The translations under genes were made by a program, and so were the position numbers. From Paludibacteraceae bacterium (GTDB lineage: Bacteria; Bacteroidota; Bacteroidia; Bacteroidales; Paludibacteraceae), in contig JAKSKR010000028.1 in the NCBI GenBank assembly GCA_024401645.1, forward strand, positions 1 to 39,386: a stretch of DNA of 39,386 nt, written 5' to 3'. Position 1 is the first letter of the stretch. Each line of letters opens with the position of its first letter. Positions 24,196 to 32,127 of the stretch are shown one piece after another. A model generated the notes under the pieces. The model ran no database searches. It was not told the DNA's origin and saw nothing but the letters and a program-made list of their open reading frames with translations.

Positions 24196-24304
24196 GTAGG
24201 GCTGGCAGATTGCAATGGTACAAAATCGTATAACTATTGTGCTGTAAATGTATCAAATACGTTAATTGAAACGAATGTACAGAAATTGAGAATAAAGTCC
24301 TAGG

Positions 24305-25612
24305 TTAGCGGTCGAGCTCACCAACTGCATGTAGGTACTCGGTTTCGTAAATCTTGTATTGTGTCTTCGCTTCAATGTTGTTGCTTTTAGCCTGTTGCCA
24401 TTGGCTTTGCGCATCGAGCAAGTCGGTAAGTGTACCCATGCCGTTTTCGTAACGTATGCGCACAATGCGCAGGTTCTCTTCGGCTTGCTTCAACCCCAGT
24501 TCGGCAGTCTCAATCATAGCATAGCCATCCATTACGTTCTGTATGGCCTGTTGCACCTGAATGCCCATTAAACGCGCGTTCTGTTCCTTGTCGAGTTTGG
24601 CATTCTCAACTTCAAGCTTGGCAATCTTCACTTTTTTAGATGCATCGAGCCAGTTGAGCAACGGAATTTTTGCAGCAGCAGCCACCATACCCACACCGCC
24701 ATGGTAGTTGGTTGAGTATGGATAGTAGTTGCCATCTTCGGCTTGAGCATACCCCTCGGTCTTTATGTTACCAAAGAAATTGTAGGCAGCCTGAAGTCCG
24801 ACGGTTGGCAGCATTTCAGCCCTTTCCATCTTAATCTGCAATTCCTTGGCCTCGATGTTCTTTGCAAGAAGCTTCACCTCGGGACGGTTGTCTACACTGT
24901 TGTTCATGTTGCTAGGTGCTGTAACCATAACGGTAGTGTCGGTTGGAACGATAGCGGTAGACATGGAGTCGCCAATGATGTTACACAGGTTCATGCGGCA
25001 CAGGTTAATGCCATTCTTCACCTTCTGCAACTGGTATTCCAGCTCGCTTCGCTTGGCGTTGACACGCACCAACTCGTATTCGGTGCCCATTTCTGCATCG
25101 ATGGCATTCTTAATAATGGCACATATACTATCCATTTGTGCCTTATAGGCCTCGACCATGCGCTGTTTTTCAAGCACGGCAATGTAGGTCCAGTAAGCGT
25201 TGTCGGCTTCGGCAATAACATCGGCACGAGTTTGCTGTTGCTGAATTTCGGCAGCCTCAATGCCAATCTTGGCTAACTTGTTGCCATTGTAAATCTTACC
25301 ACCTACGTAAATAGGTTGGGTGAGAGAGAAACCGGCAACATAGGCGCCACGTAGCTTCAACTGCATGCCCATAATGTCTTGGTCTTGCATGAAGAGGGTG
25401 GTGGCACTACCATCTAGCCTAGGCAAGTAGTTGGTAAACACGGCTTCTTTCTGAAGTTGAGCCGAGGTGAGGGCGTTGCCCGACTTCTTCACCTTCTCGT
25501 TATGCTCAATGGCAAGTCGGCGACAATCGGCAAGCGAGAGGGCCACTTGTTGCTGTGCGAATGCCGTGGCGGAAAGCAAAAGGGTGAATGCGGTTAAGAA
25601 TGTATGTTTCAT
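24305..25612 (-). CDS. TolC-family outer-membrane efflux channel
   Basis: This 435-aa protein has a signal peptide (MKHTFLTAFTLLLSATAFA). Two homologous TolC halves follow: ALSLADCRRLAIEHNEKVKKSGNALTSAQLQKEAVFTNYLPRLDG in the first, and NRPEVKLLAKNIEAKELQIKMERAEMLPTVGLQAAYNFFG in the second. The long coiled-coil helices of the periplasmic tunnel are clear, for example ENLRIVRIRYENGMGTLTDLLDAQSQWQQAK. Trimeric channels of this family carry substrates of RND pumps across the outer membrane. It is the last gene of the efflux operon, 3 nt after the pump gene. Confidence 0.93.
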   Translation of the reverse strand: MKHTFLTAFTLLLSATAFAQQQVALSLADCRRLAIEHNEKVKKSGNALTSAQLQKEAVFTNYLPRLDGSATTLFMQDQDIMGMQLKLRGAYVAGFSLTQPIYVGGKIYNGNKLAKIGIEAAEIQQQQTRADVIAEADNAYWTYIAVLEKQRMVEAYKAQMDSICAIIKNAIDAEMGTEYELVRVNAKRSELEYQLQKVKNGINLCRMNLCNIIGDSMSTAIVPTDTTVMVTAPSNMNNSVDNRPEVKLLAKNIEAKELQIKMERAEMLPTVGLQAAYNFFGNIKTEGYAQAEDGNYYPYSTNYHGGVGMVAAAAKIPLLNWLDASKKVKIAKLEVENAKLDKEQNARLMGIQVQQAIQNVMDGYAMIETAELGLKQAEENLRIVRIRYENGMGTLTDLLDAQSQWQQAKSNNIEAKTQYKIYETEYLHAVGELDR

Positions 25613-25615
25613 TTG

Positions 25616-28600
25616 TTATTTGCCTTTTTGGGTGGTTGGTTTGCGAATGTGGAAGAATGCAGTGTAGAAAATAGGCAACAAGATGAGGGTGATGAGCGTA
25701 CCAATGGTCAAACCACTCATAATGGTGATGGCCATACTGCTATACATTGGGTCTGGCAACAACGGTATCATACCCAATATGGTAGTAAGCGATGCCATTA
25801 TTACCGGACGTACACGGCTAACAGTTGCCTCTACCACCGCATTGTAGGCATTCACCTTTTCCTCGACTTGCAGTCGGTTAATCTCGTCGACCAAGACAAT
25901 GGAGTTCTTAATCATCATACCCATTAGTCCCATGAATCCGATGATGGCCATGAAGGTGAACGGCTGTTTCAAAAGGATGAGGGTTGGCACAATGCCACAG
26001 AACACGAATGGGAAACAGATGAGGATGAGCGCCACCTTCTTCCAGTTGTTGAAGAGTAAGAGCAAGATGCCAAGAATAAGGAACATGGTAATTGGCATAT
26101 ACTTTGTCATGTTCAGCACGGCGTCGTCGCTGGTTTCGCTTTCGCCCAACCACTTACGGCTATAACCATCGGGCAACGGAATGGCGTCAATCTCGTCTTT
26201 CACACTAGCTTTCAGCTTGGCCGCAGTACCCTCGAACAAGTCCAGGTTAGGGTCGCACTCGGCTTCAATGGCGCGCTGTCCGTTCACGCGGTACACCACA
26301 TTCTCTTCCCAACCCATGTGAATGTTACGTGCCACGGCACTAAGCGGAACGGCGTTAAACATCTTCTCCTTCACCTTGTTCATGTCAACAGCCCCCGTCA
26401 TTAGGGCAGCGGGGTCAACATCGGCTGCATGTATGTTCATGGAACTCCAAACCGGAATGTCGCTAAGTTCGCTTATGCGCGATCCGTCGGCATTGCGAAC
26501 CTGAAGGTTAATGAGTATCTGGTCTTCGTGGTCGTTTAGCACACCAACAGTCATACCATCGGTAGCTGCCTGAAGGGCATTACCCACGTCAGAGCGTTCA
26601 ATGCCACAACGCAAGCCGTCGCGACGGTCGTAGTCGGCAACTATCGACTTTGCCATTGGCTTCCAGTTGTTCTCTACCGAATAAGGGTCTACGTATGGGC
26701 TCTTTCGCATAATGGCTTCGGCCTTGGCACTTAACTCGCGCAAGACCTGTGGATCGGGACCCGAAAACTGAACTTCCACCAAATGGCTGGTACCTATGCT
26801 GAAGTTGTATTTGCGCAAACGGATGTAGGCATCGGGATAGAGACTACGCAACTGGTCGCGAATGATAGGGAATTGTTCCACCAGTGTGTTGTAGTCCTTC
26901 ACGTCAACTATAAGTTCGCCGTAGCAGTCGCCACCATTGGTCATAGGTCTTACTAGGCAATAGTGTGCCGGTGCGCTACCCATGCATGCTGCTACACGTT
27001 CCACCTTTTCGTTCTTCTTCAAAAGGTCGGTCATTTCAAGCAAGTCGTGCTTTACACGGTCGGGGTCGGTCTGGCTTGGCAGATAGTATTCAACCACAAA
27101 CTGCTTATAGTCGAAATCGGGGAAGAAGAGATTCTTCACGTTTGCCATGTTTACCATGCAGAATACCAAAAGGGCTAGCGAAGCCGTAATGGTAATGGCC
27201 TTGTACTCAATTAGTTTTGAGATTGAGCTGCGAACAAAACGGTGCATTGGCGTGTTCATCACCTTGCTAGTCTCCTTCTTACCGGCGTGGTCGCGCACAG
27301 GAAGCATGGTCTTTGCAAACATTGGCACTTGGGTGAGTGCCAATAACCAGCTAGCTAACAAACTGACACTCAACACCAGGAAGAGGTCGCCTGCATATTC
27401 GCCTGCCGTATCGGGTGAAAGGAAGATGCCAATGAACGTGCTGGCTGCAATGATGGTAGCGCCAAGCAAAGGCATTGCCGTGTTCTGACCAATGCGGTAA
27501 AGGTAGGTCTTTGGTCCCATACCCCTACGACGGTCGATGAGGATACCATCCATAATAACGATGGAGTTGTCGACCAGCATACCCATGGCCACAATGAAGG
27601 CTCCCAACGAAATGCGCTGAAGGGTAGTGCCCATGCATAGCAAGATAGGGAACGAGAGGGCGATGGTGAGAATCAAACCAGAGCCGATGATGACACCACT
27701 GCGGAAGCCCATTGCAAAAATGAGCACCAAAATTACAATGGCAACCGACTCTACCAGGTTAATCATAAACGAGTCGATGGCATCTGTTACCTTGTCGGGT
27801 TGGAAGAAAATCTTCTCGGTAGTCATACCCACCGGAATGGTTTTCATCACCTCGGCCAGCTTGGCATCTACCGCTTTACCAACGTTTGGCACAACGGCAT
27901 TGTTCTCCATGGTTAGGCAAAGGGCAAGTGCCGGTTCGCCATTTACAAAGAAGCCATTGCGCTGTGGTTCGCTATATTCGCGCTCTACGGTAGCAATATC
28001 GCCTAGGCACACTTGCTTGCCGTCGGATGTTTGGATGAGCATTTCGCGAATCTGTTCCTCGTTGTCAACGGCATCGCTGATGCGGAATTGTATCTTGTCG
28101 CTTTCCACTTGCAGGTTACCGGCAGGCACCACCTTTCCGGCATTCTGCAGGTTCATCATCAACTGCGTAGGAATGAGTCCGTTACGTGATATTTTTTCCT
28201 TTGAAATGCGAATGTTGATGACCTCGCTACGGTTGCCGCTTATGTTGATGCGCTTTACGCCAGGTACACTCAACAACTCGCGCTTAATGACCTTGGCATA
28301 TTCATCGAGCTCGTTAAACGTGTAGCCCGGACCGGTAAGGCTGTAGAAAATGCCATACACGTCCATCATATCGTCAATAACAATAGGGTCGTAGCAGTCG
28401 CGTGGCAGCTTACCCCTAGAGTCGTTAACCTTTCGGCGAAGCAGGTCGAAGTACTGCTCCAGGTCTTTCATGAGGACCGACCATTCGTACTCCACCGTTA
28501 TCATTACCATGTTGGGTTTGCACTCGCTTTTAATCTTGCGCACCTTTGGCAGGGTTCGCAACTCTTCTTCCATAACTTGCGCCACCTTCAGCTCTACTTC

Positions 28601-28777
28601 GTGTGCCGATGCACCCATGTAGGGAATGACCACCATTGCCTGTTTACCGGCAACGGCAGGGTCCTCCAACTTTGGCATTTGCAGGAATGCCAACACTCCG
28701 GCAATGATGATTCCCGCCATAAGAGACCAGAACAGCACCGGCCTCTTCATTAAGAAATTCGTTATTTTCAGTACCAT
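25616..28777 (-). CDS. RND efflux pump inner-membrane subunit (HAE/AcrB-like)
   Basis: This 1053-aa protein has normal family length and two repeats of six transmembrane helices plus large periplasmic loops. It starts with TNFLMKRPVLFWSLMAGIIIAGVLAFLQMPKLEDP. TM4 carries GMLVDNSIVIMDGILIDRRRGM: the first proton-relay aspartate is present, but the second position (Asp408 in AcrB) is Asn, as in some RND branches with one aspartate. The C-terminal half ends in VDEINRLQVEEK and the final TM helices. It exports drugs, bile salts or other toxic compounds in exchange for protons; the substrate cannot be read from sequence. The start codon lies 13 nt after the adaptor stop. Confidence 0.95.
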   Translation of the reverse strand: MVLKITNFLMKRPVLFWSLMAGIIIAGVLAFLQMPKLEDPAVAGKQAMVVIPYMGASAHEVELKVAQVMEEELRTLPKVRKIKSECKPNMVMITVEYEWSVLMKDLEQYFDLLRRKVNDSRGKLPRDCYDPIVIDDMMDVYGIFYSLTGPGYTFNELDEYAKVIKRELLSVPGVKRINISGNRSEVINIRISKEKISRNGLIPTQLMMNLQNAGKVVPAGNLQVESDKIQFRISDAVDNEEQIREMLIQTSDGKQVCLGDIATVEREYSEPQRNGFFVNGEPALALCLTMENNAVVPNVGKAVDAKLAEVMKTIPVGMTTEKIFFQPDKVTDAIDSFMINLVESVAIVILVLIFAMGFRSGVIIGSGLILTIALSFPILLCMGTTLQRISLGAFIVAMGMLVDNSIVIMDGILIDRRRGMGPKTYLYRIGQNTAMPLLGATIIAASTFIGIFLSPDTAGEYAGDLFLVLSVSLLASWLLALTQVPMFAKTMLPVRDHAGKKETSKVMNTPMHRFVRSSISKLIEYKAITITASLALLVFCMVNMANVKNLFFPDFDYKQFVVEYYLPSQTDPDRVKHDLLEMTDLLKKNEKVERVAACMGSAPAHYCLVRPMTNGGDCYGELIVDVKDYNTLVEQFPIIRDQLRSLYPDAYIRLRKYNFSIGTSHLVEVQFSGPDPQVLRELSAKAEAIMRKSPYVDPYSVENNWKPMAKSIVADYDRRDGLRCGIERSDVGNALQAATDGMTVGVLNDHEDQILINLQVRNADGSRISELSDIPVWSSMNIHAADVDPAALMTGAVDMNKVKEKMFNAVPLSAVARNIHMGWEENVVYRVNGQRAIEAECDPNLDLFEGTAAKLKASVKDEIDAIPLPDGYSRKWLGESETSDDAVLNMTKYMPITMFLILGILLLLFNNWKKVALILICFPFVFCGIVPTLILLKQPFTFMAIIGFMGLMGMMIKNSIVLVDEINRLQVEEKVNAYNAVVEATVSRVRPVIMASLTTILGMIPLLPDPMYSSMAITIMSGLTIGTLITLILLPIFYTAFFHIRKPTTQKGK

Positions 28778-28790
28778 AACTGCAATCTTT

Positions 28791-29861
28791 TTACTTTAGT
28801 CCACCCACGTTGGTTACAGAAGGCTTGGAAATGACCTTCACCTTTTCGCCATCGGTTAGGAATGCTACACCAGCCTTCACTATCTGTTCGGTACCATTCA
28901 GTTGGTTACCCACCATGGCGTCGCCCTTACTGTCGAGGCCTTCAACCTTAACCACCTTCTTGCTGACGGTAGAGTCGGCATTAACAATCCAAACACAGTC
29001 GTTGTTGCCCGACTTAAAGATTGCATGGATTGGTAGTGTAAAGGTCGACTTGGCAGCGCCTTCCTTCATAACAATGGTAACGCCAATGTTCATGCCGGCA
29101 GTAACTTCCTTGCCAGGAGCTTTAGCAAAGGCTAACTTCATTTGGTAGAGTTGGTTACCGTCGGCCTTTGGGGTCATGCCAATTATGCGCATTGGTGTTT
29201 CCTTGCTGTCGGCAATGTTGGTTTTACCGCTTATGCTGCTAATTTTTGCCTTTTGTGTATAGAGTTCGGCCGGAACGTTGATTTCCACCTCCATATTGCC
29301 GTTGTCGAGCAATGTAACGATAGGCGTGCCTGCGTCTACCATTTCAGCCTTGTCGAAATTCACTTTCTGCACGTAGCCGCTAACCGGTGCATAGAGCTTG
29401 CAGTAAGAAATACGGTTTTTCTCGTTCTGCAACTGAATGGCAAGGCGTTCAAGTCCGCTAGCTGCCTTGTCGAAATCGTTAACCGAGATGCTCTTGCCTT
29501 CGCGCAACTTTTTCAGGCGTTCAACCTCGCGGCTCATCTGGTCGTATTGTATTTGTGCATTGTTCAGTGCAAGCATGTAGTCTTTGGTGTCGAGTGCAGC
29601 AACCAACTGTCCTTCCTTAACAAAGGTCCCTTCCTTAACATACACTTGTTCCAATTGGCCGGCTGTTTTGAAGGCTACGTTTATTTCGCGAGCTTCCTTA
29701 ACAATACCCGAGTAGGTCTTTTCTTTCTGAATGCCAGCTGTTTGTGGCATTACCGTCATTACGCAATGTGTAGTGGTCTGTTGGTTTGCGGCATCGTTTT
29801 TTCCGCAACTGTTAAGCACCAGTGTCAGCACCGATGCCGTTAACAAAATGTTACTTTTCAT
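28791..29861 (-). CDS. RND efflux periplasmic adaptor (membrane fusion protein), lipoprotein
   Basis: This 356-aa protein has a lipoprotein signal MKSNILLTASVLTLVLNSC with Cys19. The usual adaptor order follows: barrel-strand and lipoyl half (VNVAFKTAGQLEQVYVKEGTFVKEGQLVAALDTKDY), a short alpha-hairpin (NNAQIQYDQMSREVERLKKLREGKSIS), the second lipoyl half (YCKLYAPVSGYVQKVNFDKAEMV), then beta-barrel and membrane-proximal domains. It links the inner-membrane pump to the TolC-like channel. An in-frame GTG at 29900 would extend it, but the ATG at 29861 produces the lipobox. First gene of the operon and divergent from an AraC-family regulator; 195 nt separate the two starts. Confidence 0.93.
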   Translation of the reverse strand: MKSNILLTASVLTLVLNSCGKNDAANQQTTTHCVMTVMPQTAGIQKEKTYSGIVKEAREINVAFKTAGQLEQVYVKEGTFVKEGQLVAALDTKDYMLALNNAQIQYDQMSREVERLKKLREGKSISVNDFDKAASGLERLAIQLQNEKNRISYCKLYAPVSGYVQKVNFDKAEMVDAGTPIVTLLDNGNMEVEINVPAELYTQKAKISSISGKTNIADSKETPMRIIGMTPKADGNQLYQMKLAFAKAPGKEVTAGMNIGVTIVMKEGAAKSTFTLPIHAIFKSGNNDCVWIVNADSTVSKKVVKVEGLDSKGDAMVGNQLNGTEQIVKAGVAFLTDGEKVKVISKPSVTNVGGLK

Positions 29862-30026
29862 ATATATGTTGTGCAAATTTTTTCCGGATGCAAAAGTCAC
29901 AATTTATTTTCAAATTAAAAGCATTAATTCCACATCTAGAATGTCCCAAAGGATTGTTTTTGTTGCAAAAAGGCTATTAATTCCTATATTTCTTGTCCGA
30001 AAACTCATATTTCTCATATTTAAATC

Positions 30027-30034
30027 TATATTTG
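30027..30034 (+). promoter_or_regulatory. -7 box for the AraC-family gene
   Basis: TATATTTG fits TAnnTTTG and lies 21 nt before the ATG at 30056. The standard -33 TTG is missing. The divergent spacer (29862-30055) has no exact -7 box for the leftward efflux operon, as expected for an activator-dependent promoter; this last point is inference. Confidence 0.5.
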
Positions 30035-30055
30035 TAGCTATAGAAAAGCGTGTAT

Positions 30056-30967
30056 ATGAATCAACAACCTATTGATGTTTTCGAGTTTTCGAGGTTAAAG
30101 CAAGATGATAACATCATCTATTACAAGGATAAATTCTTTTTAGGCGATAACCTTGGCAAAAAGCTAGATTTGTCTAATTACGGACACTATCTTAGCCTTT
30201 ACCCTGTAAAGGCACAATTTACCTTGTTTTTATTCTGTTGTAAGGGTAACCTGAAGATTAGGATAAATTTCAAGGATTATGAAGTATCGTCTTCAGAATC
30301 TGTTCTTATTATTCCGAATTCCCTGTCTCAAATTCTCGATATTTCAGAACAGTCGGAAATAATCATTATGGCATTTGCCGACGACACCTTCTTCACAAGC
30401 CTGTCGGTTAGCGACAAAGCCCTCTTCTTCAATAAGATTCAAGAAAGCCCAGTTGTCAGCATTCCCGAAAATAGATATAATTCATTCATTGAAATATACA
30501 AGCTTCTACGTTCCGACATGACCAACGATGACTTCCAGTTCAAGAGTTCAGCACTGAAGGGATACGTAGAAATCTTAACGGCACACGCACGAAACTGGAT
30601 TACGTCGTTCCATAAAAACGAGGAAGAATTTGCACACAACAGGGCAACCCAAATATACATGAAGTTTGTTAAGTACGTCAACGAATTTCATAGCAAGCAC
30701 CGCGATGTTACCTTCTATGCCGAAAAAATGTGCCTGTCACCAAAATACCTTTCTCAAGTCATTCTGTCGGTGAGTGGAAAATATGCGCTCGATATTATTA
30801 AAGACCAGGTTATATTTGAGGCGAAGGCACTGCTGAAAAGCCGTAAGTACTCGGTGCAAGAGGTGGCCTACATGCTCAATTTTCCTAACCCTTCTTTCTT
30901 TGGCAAGTATTTCCGGTCAGAGGTTGGCTGTTCACCCCGCACCTATATGACGAGTGAGGATGTTTAG
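30056..30967 (+). CDS. AraC-family transcriptional regulator
   Basis: This 303-aa protein has an N-terminal ligand-binding region of about 190 residues (cupin-like: FTLFLFCCKGNLKIRINFKDYEVSSSESVLIIPNS). The double helix-turn-helix at about 205-300 has DVTFYAEKMCLSPKYLSQVILSVSGKYALDII in the first motif and YSVQEVAYMLNFPNPSFFGKYFRSEVGCSPRTYM in the second, the standard AraC signature. It is likely to control the divergent RND efflux operon, by position. GTG at 30050 is in frame, but the ATG at 30056 fits better with the -7 box. The stop codon (30965-30967) lies within a sequence repeated at 39332. Confidence 0.93.
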   Translation: MNQQPIDVFEFSRLKQDDNIIYYKDKFFLGDNLGKKLDLSNYGHYLSLYPVKAQFTLFLFCCKGNLKIRINFKDYEVSSSESVLIIPNSLSQILDISEQSEIIIMAFADDTFFTSLSVSDKALFFNKIQESPVVSIPENRYNSFIEIYKLLRSDMTNDDFQFKSSALKGYVEILTAHARNWITSFHKNEEEFAHNRATQIYMKFVKYVNEFHSKHRDVTFYAEKMCLSPKYLSQVILSVSGKYALDIIKDQVIFEAKALLKSRKYSVQEVAYMLNFPNPSFFGKYFRSEVGCSPRTYMTSEDV

Positions 30968-30984
30968 AAGCTGTTTAAATTTTT
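30964..30984 (+). repeat. 21-nt repeat, copy 1
   Basis: The stretch beginning TTAGAAGCTGTTTAAATTTT is identical over 21 nt to 39332-39352. In both places it supplies the stop codon of a rightward gene. Here it is also the left arm of the terminator hairpin. See copy 2. Confidence 0.75.
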
Positions 30985-31005
30985 ATACAGCTTCTTATTT
31001 TATTT
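30967..31005 (+). terminator. Terminator after the AraC-family gene
   Basis: GAAGCTGT (30967-30974) pairs perfectly with ACAGCTTC (30987-30994), with a 12-nt loop, followed by a T-rich tract TTATTTTATTT. It overlaps the AraC stop codon by one base. Read leftward there is no U run, so it may not stop the convergent TerB-DnaJ transcript. Confidence 0.7.
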
Positions 31006-31953
31006 CGTTAAGAAACTATATGCTAAACTAATTTCCTTAAACTTTTCGGTTAGCACCAGTTTCATCTCCTCGTCCTGAACAGTGTCTGGGTGGTACCTTC
31101 TGGCTAGTGTGCGGTAGGCCGCTTGAATATCGGTGGTAGTGGCAGAAGGATCGAGGCCCAATATACGCAAATATTCGGCAGTGGTGCTATTGACAGCCGT
31201 TTTCGCAGACGCATCTCCTTCCTTTCGGAAAAATGTGGCATACTTTCGCGACAGATAATCAACGTCTTCATCTTCAAGACCAACACGGTTCATTATGTCG
31301 AACAAGAGTTTCCACTCTGCTTCGGCTATGCCCTGGCTTAAGCGGGCAATGTCGAACAGAAACTCACAGAAACCCAGACGTTCTGAATGACTCATGTTGG
31401 CTGTTAACCAATTGCACGATTGCTTAACGAAATTTGGATTGTTGATTTTCAGGTTAACTTTCAGAGCCTTCATTATTTCCTCAAAATCGGCAGACTTGTA
31501 ATGCCGTTTCAAGTAACTTGCCACCCCTTCCAGTTCTGCCTTCGACGCCACGCCATCGGCTTTCATTACAAGCCCTATAACACCTGCCAACCCTTTATTT
31601 CGTTGGCTGCGAATGGTTTCTTTTGCAAGGTCAGTTCCTGGCTGCTCTTTTGTTGTTTCTGGTTTCAGATCGAAGTATTTTCTATGCCACTCCTCATAGC
31701 GCTGGTTAAGATAGTCAGTACCAAACCACAATACCAAAACAACTAATATTATTAAAGTAATAAAAACGGGTATAAGTAATATGATAAAGTATGGGATATT
31801 ACATTTTACACCAGTAATGCCAAGAATGGTACAACAAATTAATAGTTGTATTTTATTGTCATTCTTTCGAATCCAAGCCCACAACTGGTTCCAGGAATTG
31901 TAACTTTCAGAATCTACTTTTTTAGTTTCGGGTTTATAAGTGCGGCGAGACAT
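31000..31953 (-). CDS. Membrane-anchored TerB-DnaJ (DjlA-like) protein
   Basis: This 317-aa protein has an N-terminal cytoplasmic segment, two closely spaced hydrophobic helices (about residues 37-80), then a TerB-like domain (about 120-235; GLVMKADGVASKAELEGVASYLKRHY). A C-terminal J domain (about 250-317) carries the essential HPD motif at 288-290 (RRYHPDT) after YLRILGLDPSATTTDIQAAYRTLA. J domains stimulate Hsp70/DnaK ATPase. The order membrane-TerB-J is that of DjlA, which recruits DnaK to the inner membrane. The J domain ends shortly after helix III, normal for DjlA. Single gene with its own -7 box (31974-31981), convergent with the AraC gene. Confidence 0.9.
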   Translation of the reverse strand: MSRRTYKPETKKVDSESYNSWNQLWAWIRKNDNKIQLLICCTILGITGVKCNIPYFIILLIPVFITLIILVVLVLWFGTDYLNQRYEEWHRKYFDLKPETTKEQPGTDLAKETIRSQRNKGLAGVIGLVMKADGVASKAELEGVASYLKRHYKSADFEEIMKALKVNLKINNPNFVKQSCNWLTANMSHSERLGFCEFLFDIARLSQGIAEAEWKLLFDIMNRVGLEDEDVDYLSRKYATFFRKEGDASAKTAVNSTTAEYLRILGLDPSATTTDIQAAYRTLARRYHPDTVQDEEMKLVLTEKFKEISLAYSFLTK

Positions 31954-31973
31954 GGGTGATTTTTATTATTGCA

Positions 31974-31981
31974 CAAAAATA
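31974..31981 (-). promoter_or_regulatory. -7 box for the TerB-DnaJ gene
   Basis: Minus-strand TATTTTTG fits TAnnTTTG, about 20 nt before the ATG at 31953. No TTG lies at the standard distance. Confidence 0.42.
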
Positions 31982-32056
31982 AGCTAACAATAGATACATA
32001 CCTTATTTTTTCGTCCTAAAATACTACATTGCAAATTAAGTACCCCATACATACGG

Positions 32057-32088
32057 AAAAATGAAAATAGGGTACACCCTAATTTTCA
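32057..32088 (-). terminator. Terminator of the CotH-protein gene
   Basis: Arms 32062-32072 and 32077-32088 pair over 10-11 bp with one bulged base and a 4-nt loop; read leftward a run of five U follows (32057-32061). It lies about 40 nt past the stop at 32128. Confidence 0.82.
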
Positions 32089-32127
32089 TTACGGTGCACC
32101 CTAGTTCCTATTTTGTGTTTCGTTTGC

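Noticed and set aside
27627..28325. Rightward open frame antisense to the RND pump
   Set aside because: The pump is intact and unambiguous on the other strand; the antisense product has no recognisable features.
29142..29843. Rightward open frame antisense to the adaptor gene
   Set aside because: Composition follows from the codon pattern of the adaptor; no motif or promoter supports it.
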